This document shows, one piece after another, positions 46,100-54,045 of a stretch of DNA of 64,000 bases (the first letter of the stretch is position 1; each line of letters starts with the position of its first letter). The translations under genes and the position numbers were made by a program. This stretch comes from Methylorubrum populi (lineage in GTDB: Bacteria > Pseudomonadota > Alphaproteobacteria > Rhizobiales > Beijerinckiaceae). The DNA lies in assembly GCA_020741775.1 (NCBI GenBank), contig DYYG01000001.1, forward strand, positions 1 through 64,000, read 5' to 3'. The notes beneath the pieces were generated by a model, which was given only the letters and a program-made list of their open reading frames with translations, was not told the DNA's origin and ran no database searches.

Positions 46100-46972
46100 C
46101 TATCCCCCCGCCTCCAGCGCCCGCGCCAGGGCCACGAACCCCGCCACCGGGATTTCTTCCGCCCGGGCCGTTTCCGGCAGGCCGGCGGCGGCGAGGAGGC
46201 GGGCGGGGTCGGGGGTGGCGGCTTTCAGGCTCTGGCGCAGCATCTTGCGGCGCTGGCCGAAGGCGGCGCGGGTCACCCGTTCCAGATCGGCGATCCGGCA
46301 GGGCAACGGCGCGGGACGCGGGCGCAGGTGGACGATGCTGGAGGTGACCTTCGGCGGCGGCACGAAGGCGGAGGGCGCGACGTCGAACAGGATGGTGGCC
46401 TGCGTGCGCCAGCCGCACAGAACCCCGAGCCGGCCGTAATTGGCCCGGTCGCCCTCGTCGGCGACGATGCGCTCGGCCACCTCGCGCTGGAACATCAGCG
46501 TGGCCGATTCCCACCATGGCGGCCACGTCTCGTCCCGCGTCTCGGCCCCGAGCCAGCCGGTGAGCAGCACGGTGGCGACGTTGTAGGGCAGGTTCGCCAC
46601 GATCCTGACCGGCCCGTCGCCGACGAGCGGGCGCGGATCGAAGCCGACCGCGTCGGCATCGATCACATCGAGCCGGCCGGGATAATGCGCGGCGATCTCG
46701 GCGAGCGCCGGCAGCGCGCGGGGATCGCGCTCGATGGCCACCACCCGCTGGGCGCCGGCCGCGAGAAGCGCCCGGGTCAGCCCGCCGGGGCCGGGCCCGA
46801 CCTCCACCACCGTGACGCCGTCGAGCGCGCCCGCCGAGCGGGCGATGCGGCCGGTCAGGTTGAGATCGAACAGGAAGTTCTGGCCGAGTGCCTTCTTCGG
46901 CTCCAGCCCGTGCCGCCGCACCACCTCGCGCAGGGGAGGCAGGCCGTCGGCACTCAAGGGTTCGGTGGTCAT
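46100..46972 (-). CDS. ksgA: 16S rRNA (adenine1518-N6/adenine1519-N6)-dimethyltransferase
   Basis: 290 residues. The SAM-binding fold is shown by [35 protein letters not shown] (motif I), [18 protein letters not shown] and the catalytic [15 protein letters not shown] (NLPY). It dimethylates two adjacent adenosines near the 3' end of 16S rRNA during small-subunit maturation. It starts 9 bases after the pdxA stop; the pdxA-ksgA pair is conserved in many proteobacteria and usually follows lptD-surA. Confidence 0.95.
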   Translation of the reverse strand: MTTEPLSADGLPPLREVVRRHGLEPKKALGQNFLFDLNLTGRIARSAGALDGVTVVEVGPGPGGLTRALLAAGAQRVVAIERDPRALPALAEIAAHYPGRLDVIDADAVGFDPRPLVGDGPVRIVANLPYNVATVLLTGWLGAETRDETWPPWWESATLMFQREVAERIVADEGDRANYGRLGVLCGWRTQATILFDVAPSAFVPPPKVTSSIVHLRPRPAPLPCRIADLERVTRAAFGQRRKMLRQSLKAATPDPARLLAAAGLPETARAEEIPVAGFVALARALEAGG

Positions 46973-46981
46973 GGCTGCGGT

Positions 46982-48034
46982 TCAGGCGCGGACGGGAAAG
47001 GGCGTGACGTTGTCCGCCGCCGGGCGATGCGCGAGCCGGTGGGCCAGCCGCAGGGCCGCGATCAGGCTGTCGGGCTTGGCGATGCCCTGCCCGGCGATGT
47101 CGAAGGCGGTGCCGTGGTCGGGCGAGGTGCGCACGAAGGGCAGGCCCAGGGTCACGTTGACGCCCTCGTCGAAGGCGAGCGTCTTGATCGGGATCAGCGC
47201 CTGATCGTGGGTCGGGGTCAGCGCCACGTCGTAGGTCGCCCGGGCGCGTTCGTGGAACAGGGTGTCGGCCGGCAGCGGCCCCCTGATGTCGATGCCCTCG
47301 CTGCGGAGTGCCGCGACGGCGGGGGCCAGCACGTCCCGGTCCTCGGTGCCCATGGTGCCGGATTCCCCCGCATGCGGGTTGAGGCCGGACAGGACGAGGC
47401 GGGGTGTGTCCAGGCCGAAGCGCGCCCGCAGGTTGGCATGGACGATGCGGGCGGTGCGCTCGACCAGCTCCTGCGTCAGCAGATCGGGCACCCGCCGCAG
47501 GGCGACGTGGATCGTCACCGGCACCACGGCGAGGGTATCGCTCCACAGCATCATCACCGGCAGCGGCGGCTCCCGGCCCGGCCCGGCCGCGAGGGCGGCC
47601 AGGAACTCGGTATGGCCCGGATGGGCGAAGCCGACCTTGGTCAGCACGAATTTGGCGATCGGGTTGGTCACGATCGCCGAGGCGATCCCGGAGCGGACCA
47701 GATCGACGGCGGCGGTGATCGACTCGACGATGGCGCCGGCCTGGGCCGAATCCGGTGCGCCGGGCGTGGCCGTCACCTTGGCCCCGCTCGGCAGGGGCAG
47801 CACCGGCAGCGCCCGGGGAAACACCTCGACGGCATTGCCGGGCTCGACCTCGGCCACCGGCACCGACAGGCCGAGCCGGTAGGCGGTCGCTTCCAGGAAT
47901 TCGGGATCGCCGATGAGCTGGAACGGCGGCACCCCCCGCTCGACCCGCAGCCGCCACGCGGCGAGCGCGATCTCCGGCCCGATCCCGGAAGGATCGCCGA
48001 GGGTGAGGGCAAGCAGTCTGTCGTCGGGCGTCAT
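46982..48034 (-). CDS. pdxA: 4-hydroxythreonine-4-phosphate dehydrogenase PdxA
   Basis: 350 residues. The family start ALTLGDPSGIGPEIALAAW is present. Metal-ligand His residues lie in VGFAHPGHTEFLAALA and HVALRRVPDLLTQELVERT. The GLNPHAGESGTMGTED and PADTLFHERARATYDVALTP segments carry further active-site residues. It oxidises 4-phosphohydroxy-L-threonine in pyridoxal phosphate synthesis, the cofactor needed by the aminotransferase at 21.3 kb. First of the pdxA-ksgA pair. The surA gene that often precedes pdxA is missing; an AT-rich stretch lies there instead. Confidence 0.95.
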   Translation of the reverse strand: MTPDDRLLALTLGDPSGIGPEIALAAWRLRVERGVPPFQLIGDPEFLEATAYRLGLSVPVAEVEPGNAVEVFPRALPVLPLPSGAKVTATPGAPDSAQAGAIVESITAAVDLVRSGIASAIVTNPIAKFVLTKVGFAHPGHTEFLAALAAGPGREPPLPVMMLWSDTLAVVPVTIHVALRRVPDLLTQELVERTARIVHANLRARFGLDTPRLVLSGLNPHAGESGTMGTEDRDVLAPAVAALRSEGIDIRGPLPADTLFHERARATYDVALTPTHDQALIPIKTLAFDEGVNVTLGLPFVRTSPDHGTAFDIAGQGIAKPDSLIAALRLAHRLAHRPAADNVTPFPVRA

Positions 48035-48182
48035 GGGGCGCTTATAGCGCGATTTGGTCGCTCGCAGAGGGGGGATGGCTGAGGGGGCGGTGCCCGCTTT
48101 CGACCCGTTGCTGACCCTATGAAGGCCAACTCGCGGGCAACTGAGAGCACTTCACAGAAGGTCCCTTCACCTGGAGCCCTCC

Positions 48183-48383
48183 CTATGCGCGCGACGGTGC
48201 AGCCAGAGCTTTATGAGAGACTCTTATAGTTAGGGACAAAACCGTTAGGCCGGCGCTGTCGATTTCAGCCAGTGTCCGGTCGAGCAAATCCGCATCGTAA
48301 AGCTGTTCTATCAGCGCGCGGTGCAGCGCGTCCAAGACCACGGTAGCTTGCCATACGCTAAAATTGCAGTTGAAGTTCAGTAA
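48183..48383 (-). pseudogene. Possible remnant of a degraded gene
   Basis: On the minus strand, the frame between TAA at 48386-48384 and TAG at 48185-48183 is open for 66 codons but has no ATG/GTG/TTG at a sensible place. It reads VWQATVVLDALHRALIEQLY followed by DADLLDRTLAEIDSAGLTVL, an ordinary amphipathic-helix protein texture. The end runs into repeat family B. It may be the N-terminal part of a gene broken when the island was inserted. Evidence is weak: texture only. Confidence 0.3.
48190..48229. repeat. Dispersed repeat, family B copy 1
   Basis: 40 bases matching 56991-57030 at 33 of 40 positions by eye. It includes the imperfect palindrome TATGAGAGACTCTTATA. Confidence 0.6.
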
Positions 48384-48657
48384 TTAGCTTGAGAGCAGGG
48401 GCTAAAGTTTAAATACTTGGCGTCGGCCTCGGCGGCCACATACTGCGCTGCATATAGACTCATGAAAAACTTGCGATTAGGAGCTACTCACAAATAGCCA
48501 ATGTTTAGCTTGCTGCCATTGAGCGCGTTTATTGACAACAAGGAGCATCGGAAGAAGCATTGCTCCTCACAACGTGGGAGGGTCAGTGCTCGGGATAATC
48601 TTTCACTAATAGCCTTATGCCGCCACACCTTCTCTCAGCAATCTTGAGGAGATAACT

Positions 48658-48948
48658 ATGCTGTATAAGTCCGCCATCTGCCTTCTTGCCTTTGCCTCAC
48701 TCGCTACTGCAGTAAATGCTGCAGAGCAAAAAAAAATGGAGAAGTTCCGCTCAGAATTTTCTTCCAATAAGTCGTTAAACGATACGGCCGGTGATATGAA
48801 GAAAATAGCTTCAGAAGTAGATAAAGTTTACAAACAAAACGGCTATGACGACAAGGAATGTCATACGGTTTGTACGACCACCATGACGGTTGGCCCAGAT
48901 GGAAAGCTAGTTCCATCAGTATCTTGCTCCTTACAATGTGGTTTTTGA
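48658..48948 (+). CDS. Small secreted protein with four cysteines
   Basis: 96 residues. GAGGAGAT lies 5-6 bases before ATG 48658, a strong site. A signal peptide (about residues 1-21, ICLLAFASLATAVNAA) leaves a Lys-rich mature protein of about 75 residues. Four Cys near the end (ECHTVC and SCSLQC) suggest two disulfides in a small C-terminal knot. Base composition is far below the genome average. It is followed by an intrinsic terminator and then the secreted protease, so the two may be expressed from one promoter with partial read-through. No family recognised. Confidence 0.65.
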   Translation: MLYKSAICLLAFASLATAVNAAEQKKMEKFRSEFSSNKSLNDTAGDMKKIASEVDKVYKQNGYDDKECHTVCTTTMTVGPDGKLVPSVSCSLQCGF

Positions 48949-48962
48949 TTATTTATTGAAGT

Positions 48963-48990
48963 GGGGATCATTTTGATCCCCGCTATTTTA
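48963..48990 (+). terminator. Intrinsic terminator between the small Cys protein and the protease gene
   Basis: GGGGATCA (48963-48970) and TGATCCCC (48974-48981) make a perfect 8-bp stem with a 3-base loop, followed by GCTATTTTA. It lies 15 bases after the small gene and 26 before the protease start, so it may set the ratio of the two products. Confidence 0.75.
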
Positions 48991-49015
48991 AATGAGCAGA
49001 GATCAAGGAGGGGTG

Positions 49016-50071
49016 ATGTACAAGAAATTTTTACTCACTTTAGTGATTTTGCTTTCTGCGCATCAAGCCTCGGAAGCGGATGATGCTGGATTGTCACCGG
49101 CAAAAGTCAAGACTCTTGGTGAAATCGCTGCATCAATCCAAGATACGATGGCGCAGAAAAGCTTAAACAAAGAAGAGGAAGCAAAAAAATCGCTAAACAT
49201 TTCACGCTTGATAGGACAAGCAGATAGTCTTTTGCTGGAGATAAAAGCAATATACGGATCAGATAACAGGAAAGAATTTAAAGATGGCGCGCCAATTGAA
49301 AAGCAAGCGGCAGACTCGGTTGCAGCATTCATGGAATCAACCAGCCTGATTGCAGAGGATGGCGGCAAAAATTTTCGTATTAATGGGTCTGAAACGAGGT
49401 TTTGCACTCCGGAGCAAGCAGCTAATGCGGGGAAACCGCCTGAAGCGTTCTTCGACCAGAAAGCGGCTGCTTATTGTACCGGCTTCAAAGTAGGAAAAGA
49501 TTTAATTGCTACTGCGGGCCACTGCATTAAATCAAAATCTGACTGCGCACAAGCCAAAATTGTTTTCAAATTCCGCGTCGAAAACGATAGCATATTCACA
49601 TCAAAAGTATCTGCAGATGATGTTTTCCAATGTAAAGAAATGGTCGATGGCGATATTGGGCAAAATGGGAGTGATTGGCGAATAATCCGCGTTGACAGAG
49701 AGATGAGCAAGCAACCAACCGTTAAGCTGAGAGCATCAGGAGCCGTTCCAATCAATGCTCCTCTTACTGTTATAGGTCACCCTACTGGTTTGCCGGCGAA
49801 GATTGCCCCAGGCGCAACCGTCAGGGAAATTAAAGAAAAATTCTTTGTCACTAACTCTGACACATACGCAGGCAATTCAGGCTCAGCCGTTTTCAATTCA
49901 TCCGAGCTTGGAAAGGGAAATTTGCTAGTTGAAGGCATTCTTGTGAGGGGAGAGGCAGACTTTGAAGTTGTGAACAACGGAGAGTGCAGGGTTTCTAAGC
50001 GTTGTCCTCTTGATGGATGTCGCGGAGAGGATGTTACGCATGCAAGTGTGTTCGCTTCGAAAGCAAGATGA
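49016..50071 (+). CDS. Secreted trypsin-like serine protease
   Basis: 351 residues from ATG 49016, with AAGGAGGGG 3-4 bases upstream. The signal peptide is about residues 1-20 (FLLTLVILLSAHQASEA). A helical region at about 25-120 has no known match. The chymotrypsin-fold protease part starts near 130. The triad is readable: His169 in LIATAGHCIK, Asp220 in NGSDWRIIRVD and Ser288 in DTYAGNSGSAVF. At least five Cys in and around the protease domain (130, 154, 170, 177, 206) suggest disulfides, fitting an extracytoplasmic enzyme. A-T rich codon use matches the flanking small genes. Substrate unknown; V8-like or trypsin-like secreted proteases are the nearest kind. Confidence 0.85.
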   Translation: MYKKFLLTLVILLSAHQASEADDAGLSPAKVKTLGEIAASIQDTMAQKSLNKEEEAKKSLNISRLIGQADSLLLEIKAIYGSDNRKEFKDGAPIEKQAADSVAAFMESTSLIAEDGGKNFRINGSETRFCTPEQAANAGKPPEAFFDQKAAAYCTGFKVGKDLIATAGHCIKSKSDCAQAKIVFKFRVENDSIFTSKVSADDVFQCKEMVDGDIGQNGSDWRIIRVDREMSKQPTVKLRASGAVPINAPLTVIGHPTGLPAKIAPGATVREIKEKFFVTNSDTYAGNSGSAVFNSSELGKGNLLVEGILVRGEADFEVVNNGECRVSKRCPLDGCRGEDVTHASVFASKAR

Positions 50072-50093
50072 GAATTTCGCTGAATTGCGCGTT

Positions 50094-50423
50094 ATGTGCA
50101 TCGCTGCAGGCATTGCTTTGCTCTCCAGCGTCGAACCTGTTTCCTCTGTTCCAGATGACCGACCCCCGATATTAGGATTTGATGCAACATCAGAAGGCAT
50201 ATCAATCCGCCTTCCGAGCGGGGGGTGTACTGATAAAGCTAATGTAGCTGTCAAAATCGATGGTCGAGGATGGATTATTATTTCAAGAAAATATCCGGAA
50301 AACTGCAACAAACTGGCCATAGACGGAACAACTTTAAAATACACTTGGAAGGAACTAAATGCCAATCCTCTAGGAATTTACCACCTTTATAACCCAATAA
50401 CTGGGAATGCAGATGCAAAGTGA
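50094..50423 (+). CDS. Putative exported Cys-containing protein downstream of the protease
   Basis: 109 residues from ATG 50094, an uncertain start. The N-terminus MCIAAGIALLSSVEPVSS looks like a signal peptide. The body has RLPSGGCTDKANVAVKI and IIISRKYPENCNKLAI, two Cys in a pattern (GGCT...K / R-x-x-P-x-x-C) that I associate with small beta-rich extracellular domains of unknown function. There is no good ribosome-binding site at 50094. Another ATG at 50068 overlaps the protease stop (ATGA) but its frame closes after 35 residues, so a frameshift in this gene or in the assembly is possible. If intact, a protease partner or inhibitor is one idea, unproven. Confidence 0.5.
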   Translation: MCIAAGIALLSSVEPVSSVPDDRPPILGFDATSEGISIRLPSGGCTDKANVAVKIDGRGWIIISRKYPENCNKLAIDGTTLKYTWKELNANPLGIYHLYNPITGNADAK

Positions 50424-50578
50424 TAATAACTAAGATTTTCCGCCTCGCAAGTCTGTCAAGATAACGCGAAGGTGCACTATTGGACAGATGAGGGTCTTCG
50501 CTTTAGTGTAGGGGGCAGTGTCCGCTCCCCACCCGTTTCAACCCTCGCGAGCGAATCCCAAACGATCGATCTCCCGCC

Positions 50579-51673
50579 TCAAATCTCGATCCGCCCTCCC
50601 CCCGGCGCGGTTCCGGCATCGAGCGCCACGCTCTTCACGATGGCGAAGACCGGGCGTCCGACCGCGAGTTCGAGGTCGCGGGCGGAGGCGCGGGTGAGGC
50701 GGGCGGCGAGGGTGGCCTCGCCGCAGGCGACCTCGACCAGGCAGGAGGCCCCCTCCTCCCGCAGGGTGGCGACTTGGCCCGGCAGAACGTTGCGGGCGCT
50801 CAAGGAGGCGGGCCGGGCCAGGGCCAGCAGCACGTCGCGGGCGGGGACCCGCAGGTTGAGCCGGCGGCCCACGGGGGCGTCGATCAGCGGCAGGTCGAGG
50901 GGGCCGGCCGGGCCGGTGAGGCGGGTCAGCCCGGTGGCCGCGTCGTGGCGCTCGATCCGCATGGCGAGCACGCTGCCGGCCTCGGCCCCGTCGGGGATCA
51001 GGTCGGAGCGGCGCAGAACCGCGTCGACCGGGCCGCTCGCCGCGACGCGGCCGGCCTCCAGCACCACCACCGTGGAGGCGAGCCGCGCCACCTCGGCCAC
51101 GGAGTGGCTGACATAGACGATGGGCAGGCCGGCCTCGTCGCGCAGCCGCTCGAGATAGGGCAGGATCTCGCGCTTACGGGTCTCGTCGAGGGCCGAGAGC
51201 GGCTCGTCCATCAGGAGGAGCCGCGGCCGCGCCAGCAGCGCCCGGCCGATCGCCACCCGCTGCCGCTCGCCCCCCGACAACCCGGCCGGGCGCCGCTCCA
51301 GCAGCGGGCCGATGCCGAGGAGGTCGGCCACCGTGCCGAGATCCGGGCCGCCGGTCCCGCGGGCGAAGAAGCGGCCGAAATGCAGGTTCTGCCGCACGGT
51401 GAGATGCGGCATCAGCCGTGCCTCCTGGAACACGCAGCCGATCCGCCGCCGATGCACCGGCACCCGCCAATTTTGCGCGGTGTCGAGCAGCACGGTGCCG
51501 TCGATGGCGATGCGCCCGCGCTGCGGCACGGTCAGCCCGGCGATCAGGTCGATCACCGTGGTCTTGCCGGAGCCCGAGCGGCCGAACAGGGCGGTGAGCC
51601 CAGCGCCCGCCGTGAAGGCGACCTCCAGCGAGAACTTTTCGCGATGGAGCGCGACGTCGACGTCGATGGTCAT
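50579..51673 (-). CDS. modC: Molybdenum ABC transporter ATP-binding protein ModC
   Basis: 364 residues from ATG 51673 (MTIDVDVAL). The ABC ATPase has Walker A GRSGSGKTT, Q-loop VFQEARLMPHLTVRQN, the signature LSGGERQRVAIGRAL, Walker B LLLMDEPLSALDE and H-loop VSHSVAEV. A C-terminal MOP/TOBE domain (about 290-360, LNLRVPARDVLLALARP) binds molybdate and is typical of ModC. It powers molybdate uptake with ModB. A glutathione transferase gene on the other strand now separates it from modB (gap 858 bases). Molybdenum is needed by the paoABC enzyme at 6-10 kb. Confidence 0.93.
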   Translation of the reverse strand: MTIDVDVALHREKFSLEVAFTAGAGLTALFGRSGSGKTTVIDLIAGLTVPQRGRIAIDGTVLLDTAQNWRVPVHRRRIGCVFQEARLMPHLTVRQNLHFGRFFARGTGGPDLGTVADLLGIGPLLERRPAGLSGGERQRVAIGRALLARPRLLLMDEPLSALDETRKREILPYLERLRDEAGLPIVYVSHSVAEVARLASTVVVLEAGRVAASGPVDAVLRRSDLIPDGAEAGSVLAMRIERHDAATGLTRLTGPAGPLDLPLIDAPVGRRLNLRVPARDVLLALARPASLSARNVLPGQVATLREEGASCLVEVACGEATLAARLTRASARDLELAVGRPVFAIVKSVALDAGTAPGGGRIEI

Positions 51674-51842
51674 GCGGCCTCGCGAACGGTGTCCCTGGCA
51701 TCGTCCCGAAAGATGGGCTCCGGCTTGTCCGACGATGTTCTCTGGAGTTCTCGAAAAAAGACGGAGCCCGGACAAGGGGGCAGGCAGGGGGCTCGAACCG
51801 CCCTCTGCCGCGTTGTCGGCGCGGGACAGCAAGGAAGCGCCG

Positions 51843-52499
51843 ATGATCGTCGTCCACCATCTCGAGAACAGCCGCTCGCAACGGGTGCTGTGGCTGCTCG
51901 AAGAGCTGGGGCTCGCCTACACGGTGAAGCGCTACGCCCGCGACCCCGCCACGATGCTGGCGCCGCCGGAGTTGCGGGCGGTGCATCCCCTCGGCAAGTC
52001 GCCGGTGATCGAGGCGGAGGGCCGAGTGGTGGCGGAGACCGGCGCCATCGTCGAATGCCTCACCGCCCGCGCCGGCGGCGCCCTGGTGCCGCCGCCCGGC
52101 ACGCCGGAGCGGGAGCGCTACAGCTATTTCCTGCACTATGCCGAGGGCTCGGCGATGCCGCCGCTCCTGCTCAAGCTGGTATTCTCGCGCCTCGCCCCCG
52201 GCAGCCCGGCCTTGCTGCGCCCCCTGGTGCGGGCCATCGCGGCCAAAGTCACCGCCGGCTTCGTCGATCCGGAGCTGCGCCGCCACGCCGCCTATTGGGA
52301 GTCGGAGTTGGCCGAGCGCCCGTATTTCTGCGGCGACGACTTCACCGCCGCCGACATCCAGATGAGCTTCCCCCTGGAGGCCTTTTTCGCCCGTGGCACC
52401 GGCGCTGGCCCCCGCCTGACGGAGTGGCTCGCCCGCATCCATGCCCGGCCGGCCTATCGGCGGGCGCTGGAGCGGGGCGGGCCCTACGCCTATGCGTGA
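51843..52499 (+). CDS. Glutathione S-transferase family protein
   Basis: 218 residues. The N-terminal thioredoxin-like domain is IVVHHLENSRSQRVLWLLEE, with the Ser that usually activates glutathione, and HPLGKSPVIEAEG with the cis-Pro and ETGAIVECL motif. The C-terminal all-helical domain contains FTAADIQMSFPLEAF. It is a cytosolic GST of the beta/theta-like kind and the electrophile is unknown. It is inserted in the opposite orientation between modC and modB, which are normally adjacent. Confidence 0.9.
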   Translation: MIVVHHLENSRSQRVLWLLEELGLAYTVKRYARDPATMLAPPELRAVHPLGKSPVIEAEGRVVAETGAIVECLTARAGGALVPPPGTPERERYSYFLHYAEGSAMPPLLLKLVFSRLAPGSPALLRPLVRAIAAKVTAGFVDPELRRHAAYWESELAERPYFCGDDFTAADIQMSFPLEAFFARGTGAGPRLTEWLARIHARPAYRRALERGGPYAYA

Positions 52500-52530
52500 G
52501 GCCCCATCGCCGCCTCCTCGCGGCTTTCCC

Positions 52531-53244
52531 TCATCGTCCCTGGCCGATCCGCCGGCTCATCAGCCGGGCCAGCCCTTCCGAGGCGATCAGCGCCAGCATC
52601 GAGACGGCGACCGAGATCAGGGTGAGGCGCAGCGCCCCCGCTTCCCCGCCCGGCACCTGGGTGAGGGTGTAGATCGCCGAAGGCAGGGTCTGGGTCTCGC
52701 CGGGAATGTTGGAGACGAAGGTGATGGTGGCGCCGAACTCGCCCATCGCCTTGGCGAAGGCGAGCACGGCCCCGGCGAGGATGCCGGGCAGGCTGAGCGG
52801 CAGGGTCACCGTCAGGAACACCAGGGGCGGGGCGGCGCCCAGCGTCGCCGCCGCCTGTTCGAGCTTGCGGTCCACCGCCTCGATCGACAGGCGCATCGCC
52901 CGCACCATCAGCGGGAAGCCCATCACCGCGCAGGCGAGCGCCGCGCCGGTCCAGCGGAACGAGAACACGATGCCGATCTCGGCGAGCCACGCGCCGAACA
53001 GCCCGCGCCGGCCGAAGGCGAGGAGCAGCAGGTAACCCGTCACCACCGGCGGCAGGATCAGCGGCAGGTGAACCAGCCCGTCGAGCAGGGCGTGGCCGGG
53101 GAAGCGCCGGCGCGCCAGGAGCCACGCCACGGCGAGGCCGGGCAGCAGGCTCGCGAGCGTCGCCACGGCGCCGACCCGCAGGGAGAGCAGAAGGGCCGTC
53201 GCCTCGTCGGGGCTGAGGCCGAGCAGGCCCGCGAGCCCGCTCAC
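52531..53244 (-). CDS. modB: Molybdate ABC transporter permease ModB
   Basis: 237 residues from GTG 53244 (GGGAGGG just upstream). It has five to six membrane segments. The EAA-like loop VDRKLEQAAATLGAAPPLVF and LPLSLPGILAGAVLAFAKAM, and GEFGATITFVSNIPGETQTL, are ModB hallmarks. It forms the inner-membrane channel of the molybdate importer. The longer open frame to 53403 overlaps the BrnA-like gene and is not used. A modA binding-protein gene, usually upstream, is not present; a BrnA-like gene is there instead. Confidence 0.93.
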   Translation of the reverse strand: MSGLAGLLGLSPDEATALLLSLRVGAVATLASLLPGLAVAWLLARRRFPGHALLDGLVHLPLILPPVVTGYLLLLAFGRRGLFGAWLAEIGIVFSFRWTGAALACAVMGFPLMVRAMRLSIEAVDRKLEQAAATLGAAPPLVFLTVTLPLSLPGILAGAVLAFAKAMGEFGATITFVSNIPGETQTLPSAIYTLTQVPGGEAGALRLTLISVAVSMLALIASEGLARLMSRRIGQGR

Positions 53245-53284
53245 GCATCCCTCCCCCGGCGACCGGCGGCCGGCAGGGCCGCCG

Positions 53285-53536
53285 TCACAGTCCGGCGGCG
53301 GCCTTGAGGGCGGCGTTGATGCGGTCCTGCCAGCCGGGGCCATCCTGCTGGAAATGCTCCAGCACCGCCTTGTCGAGGCGCAGCGAGATCGTCTCCCGCA
53401 CACCGGGAACGAGTGCGGCCTTGGGCGCGGCGGCGGCAGCGGGGGCGGCCTCGGGCGTCTTGCGCGTCACGGCCCGGAAGGCGGCCTCGGCGGCCTGACG
53501 GGGATCGCTCGGGCGGCGGGTGCGGTCGATCGCCAT
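53285..53536 (-). CDS. BrnA antitoxin family protein
   Basis: 83 residues. The C-terminus ETISLRLDKAVLEHFQQDGP followed by GWQDRINAALKAAAGL is the BrnA antitoxin ribbon-helix-helix signature (SIRLD-x-x-V-x-x-F, GPGWQ-x-RIN-x-AL). BrnA binds its promoter and neutralises BrnT, an RNase. No BrnT is found beside it. It is preceded by a small coiled-coil gene with a 5-base gap, so that protein may be its real partner, or the gene is a stand-alone regulator. Confidence 0.8.
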   Translation of the reverse strand: MAIDRTRRPSDPRQAAEAAFRAVTRKTPEAAPAAAAAPKAALVPGVRETISLRLDKAVLEHFQQDGPGWQDRINAALKAAAGL

Positions 53537-53541
53537 GACGG

Positions 53542-53775
53542 TCAGGCCGTCGCCTTCTTGCGGCTGCGCTTGGGCGCGGGCGGGTTGGCTGCCTTGGCCG
53601 CCGCCTCCTCCGCTTCCTTGGCCAGCCGCAGGGCGCGCAGGCGGACCGTGCGCTCGTCCACGGCTTTGACGGCGGCCAGATGCTCGGCCATAGCCTGCTG
53701 GCCCTCGCGGGCCATGCGCTCCGCCCGCTCCGCGCGCTCCGCGGCGCGGGTCTTGGCGTCGATGTCGTCGCTCAT
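53542..53775 (-). CDS. Small charged coiled-coil protein upstream of brnA-like gene
   Basis: 77 residues, nearly all helical and highly charged (RAAERAERAERMAREGQQAM), with a Pro/Lys/Arg-rich tail (PPAPKRSRKKATA) that could bind nucleic acid. It has no BrnT features. It lies 5 bases before the BrnA-like gene, so they are translated from the same message. Function unknown. Confidence 0.6.
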   Translation of the reverse strand: MSDDIDAKTRAAERAERAERMAREGQQAMAEHLAAVKAVDERTVRLRALRLAKEAEEAAAKAANPPAPKRSRKKATA

Positions 53776-54045
53776 GAAAAGGTCTTTCGATGAGGATCGC
53801 GCCGCACGGGGTCCCGGCGGCGGCGCGCGGCGTCCCGACGCGGAAGGGTCGAGCGCGGGACGATAAAAAGCCCCGAGCAGGACCGTCGGGGGTTCTCCTC
53901 AAGGCTTAGCACGAAAGCGACGGCAAAGACCAATTCGGCGGGGGCAAGCCGGGTTTTCCCCCGCTCTTCGGCCCGCTCTTCGGCCTATTCTTCAGACAAG
54001 AGCGCGGGAGTGCCCCGCCGCCGCCCCGCGACGGGGCCGCCGGGC

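Larger units (their letters stand above)
48035..48657. other. AT-rich junction between pdxA and the protease island
   Basis: About 620 bases. It contains an extragenic repeat copy (48190-48229) and a possible degraded coding fragment on the minus strand. From about 48360 the DNA becomes clearly A/T-rich. No intact gene or RNA is recognised. It marks the left edge of the accessory island. Confidence 0.5.

Noticed and set aside
50068..50175. A 35-codon ORF overlapping the protease stop
   Set aside because: Kept only as a frameshift observation; alone it is too short and closes within the better frame.
51843..52499. The GST gene as part of a transposon inserted in the mod genes
   Set aside because: No terminal inverted repeats, target duplications or transposase were seen around it.
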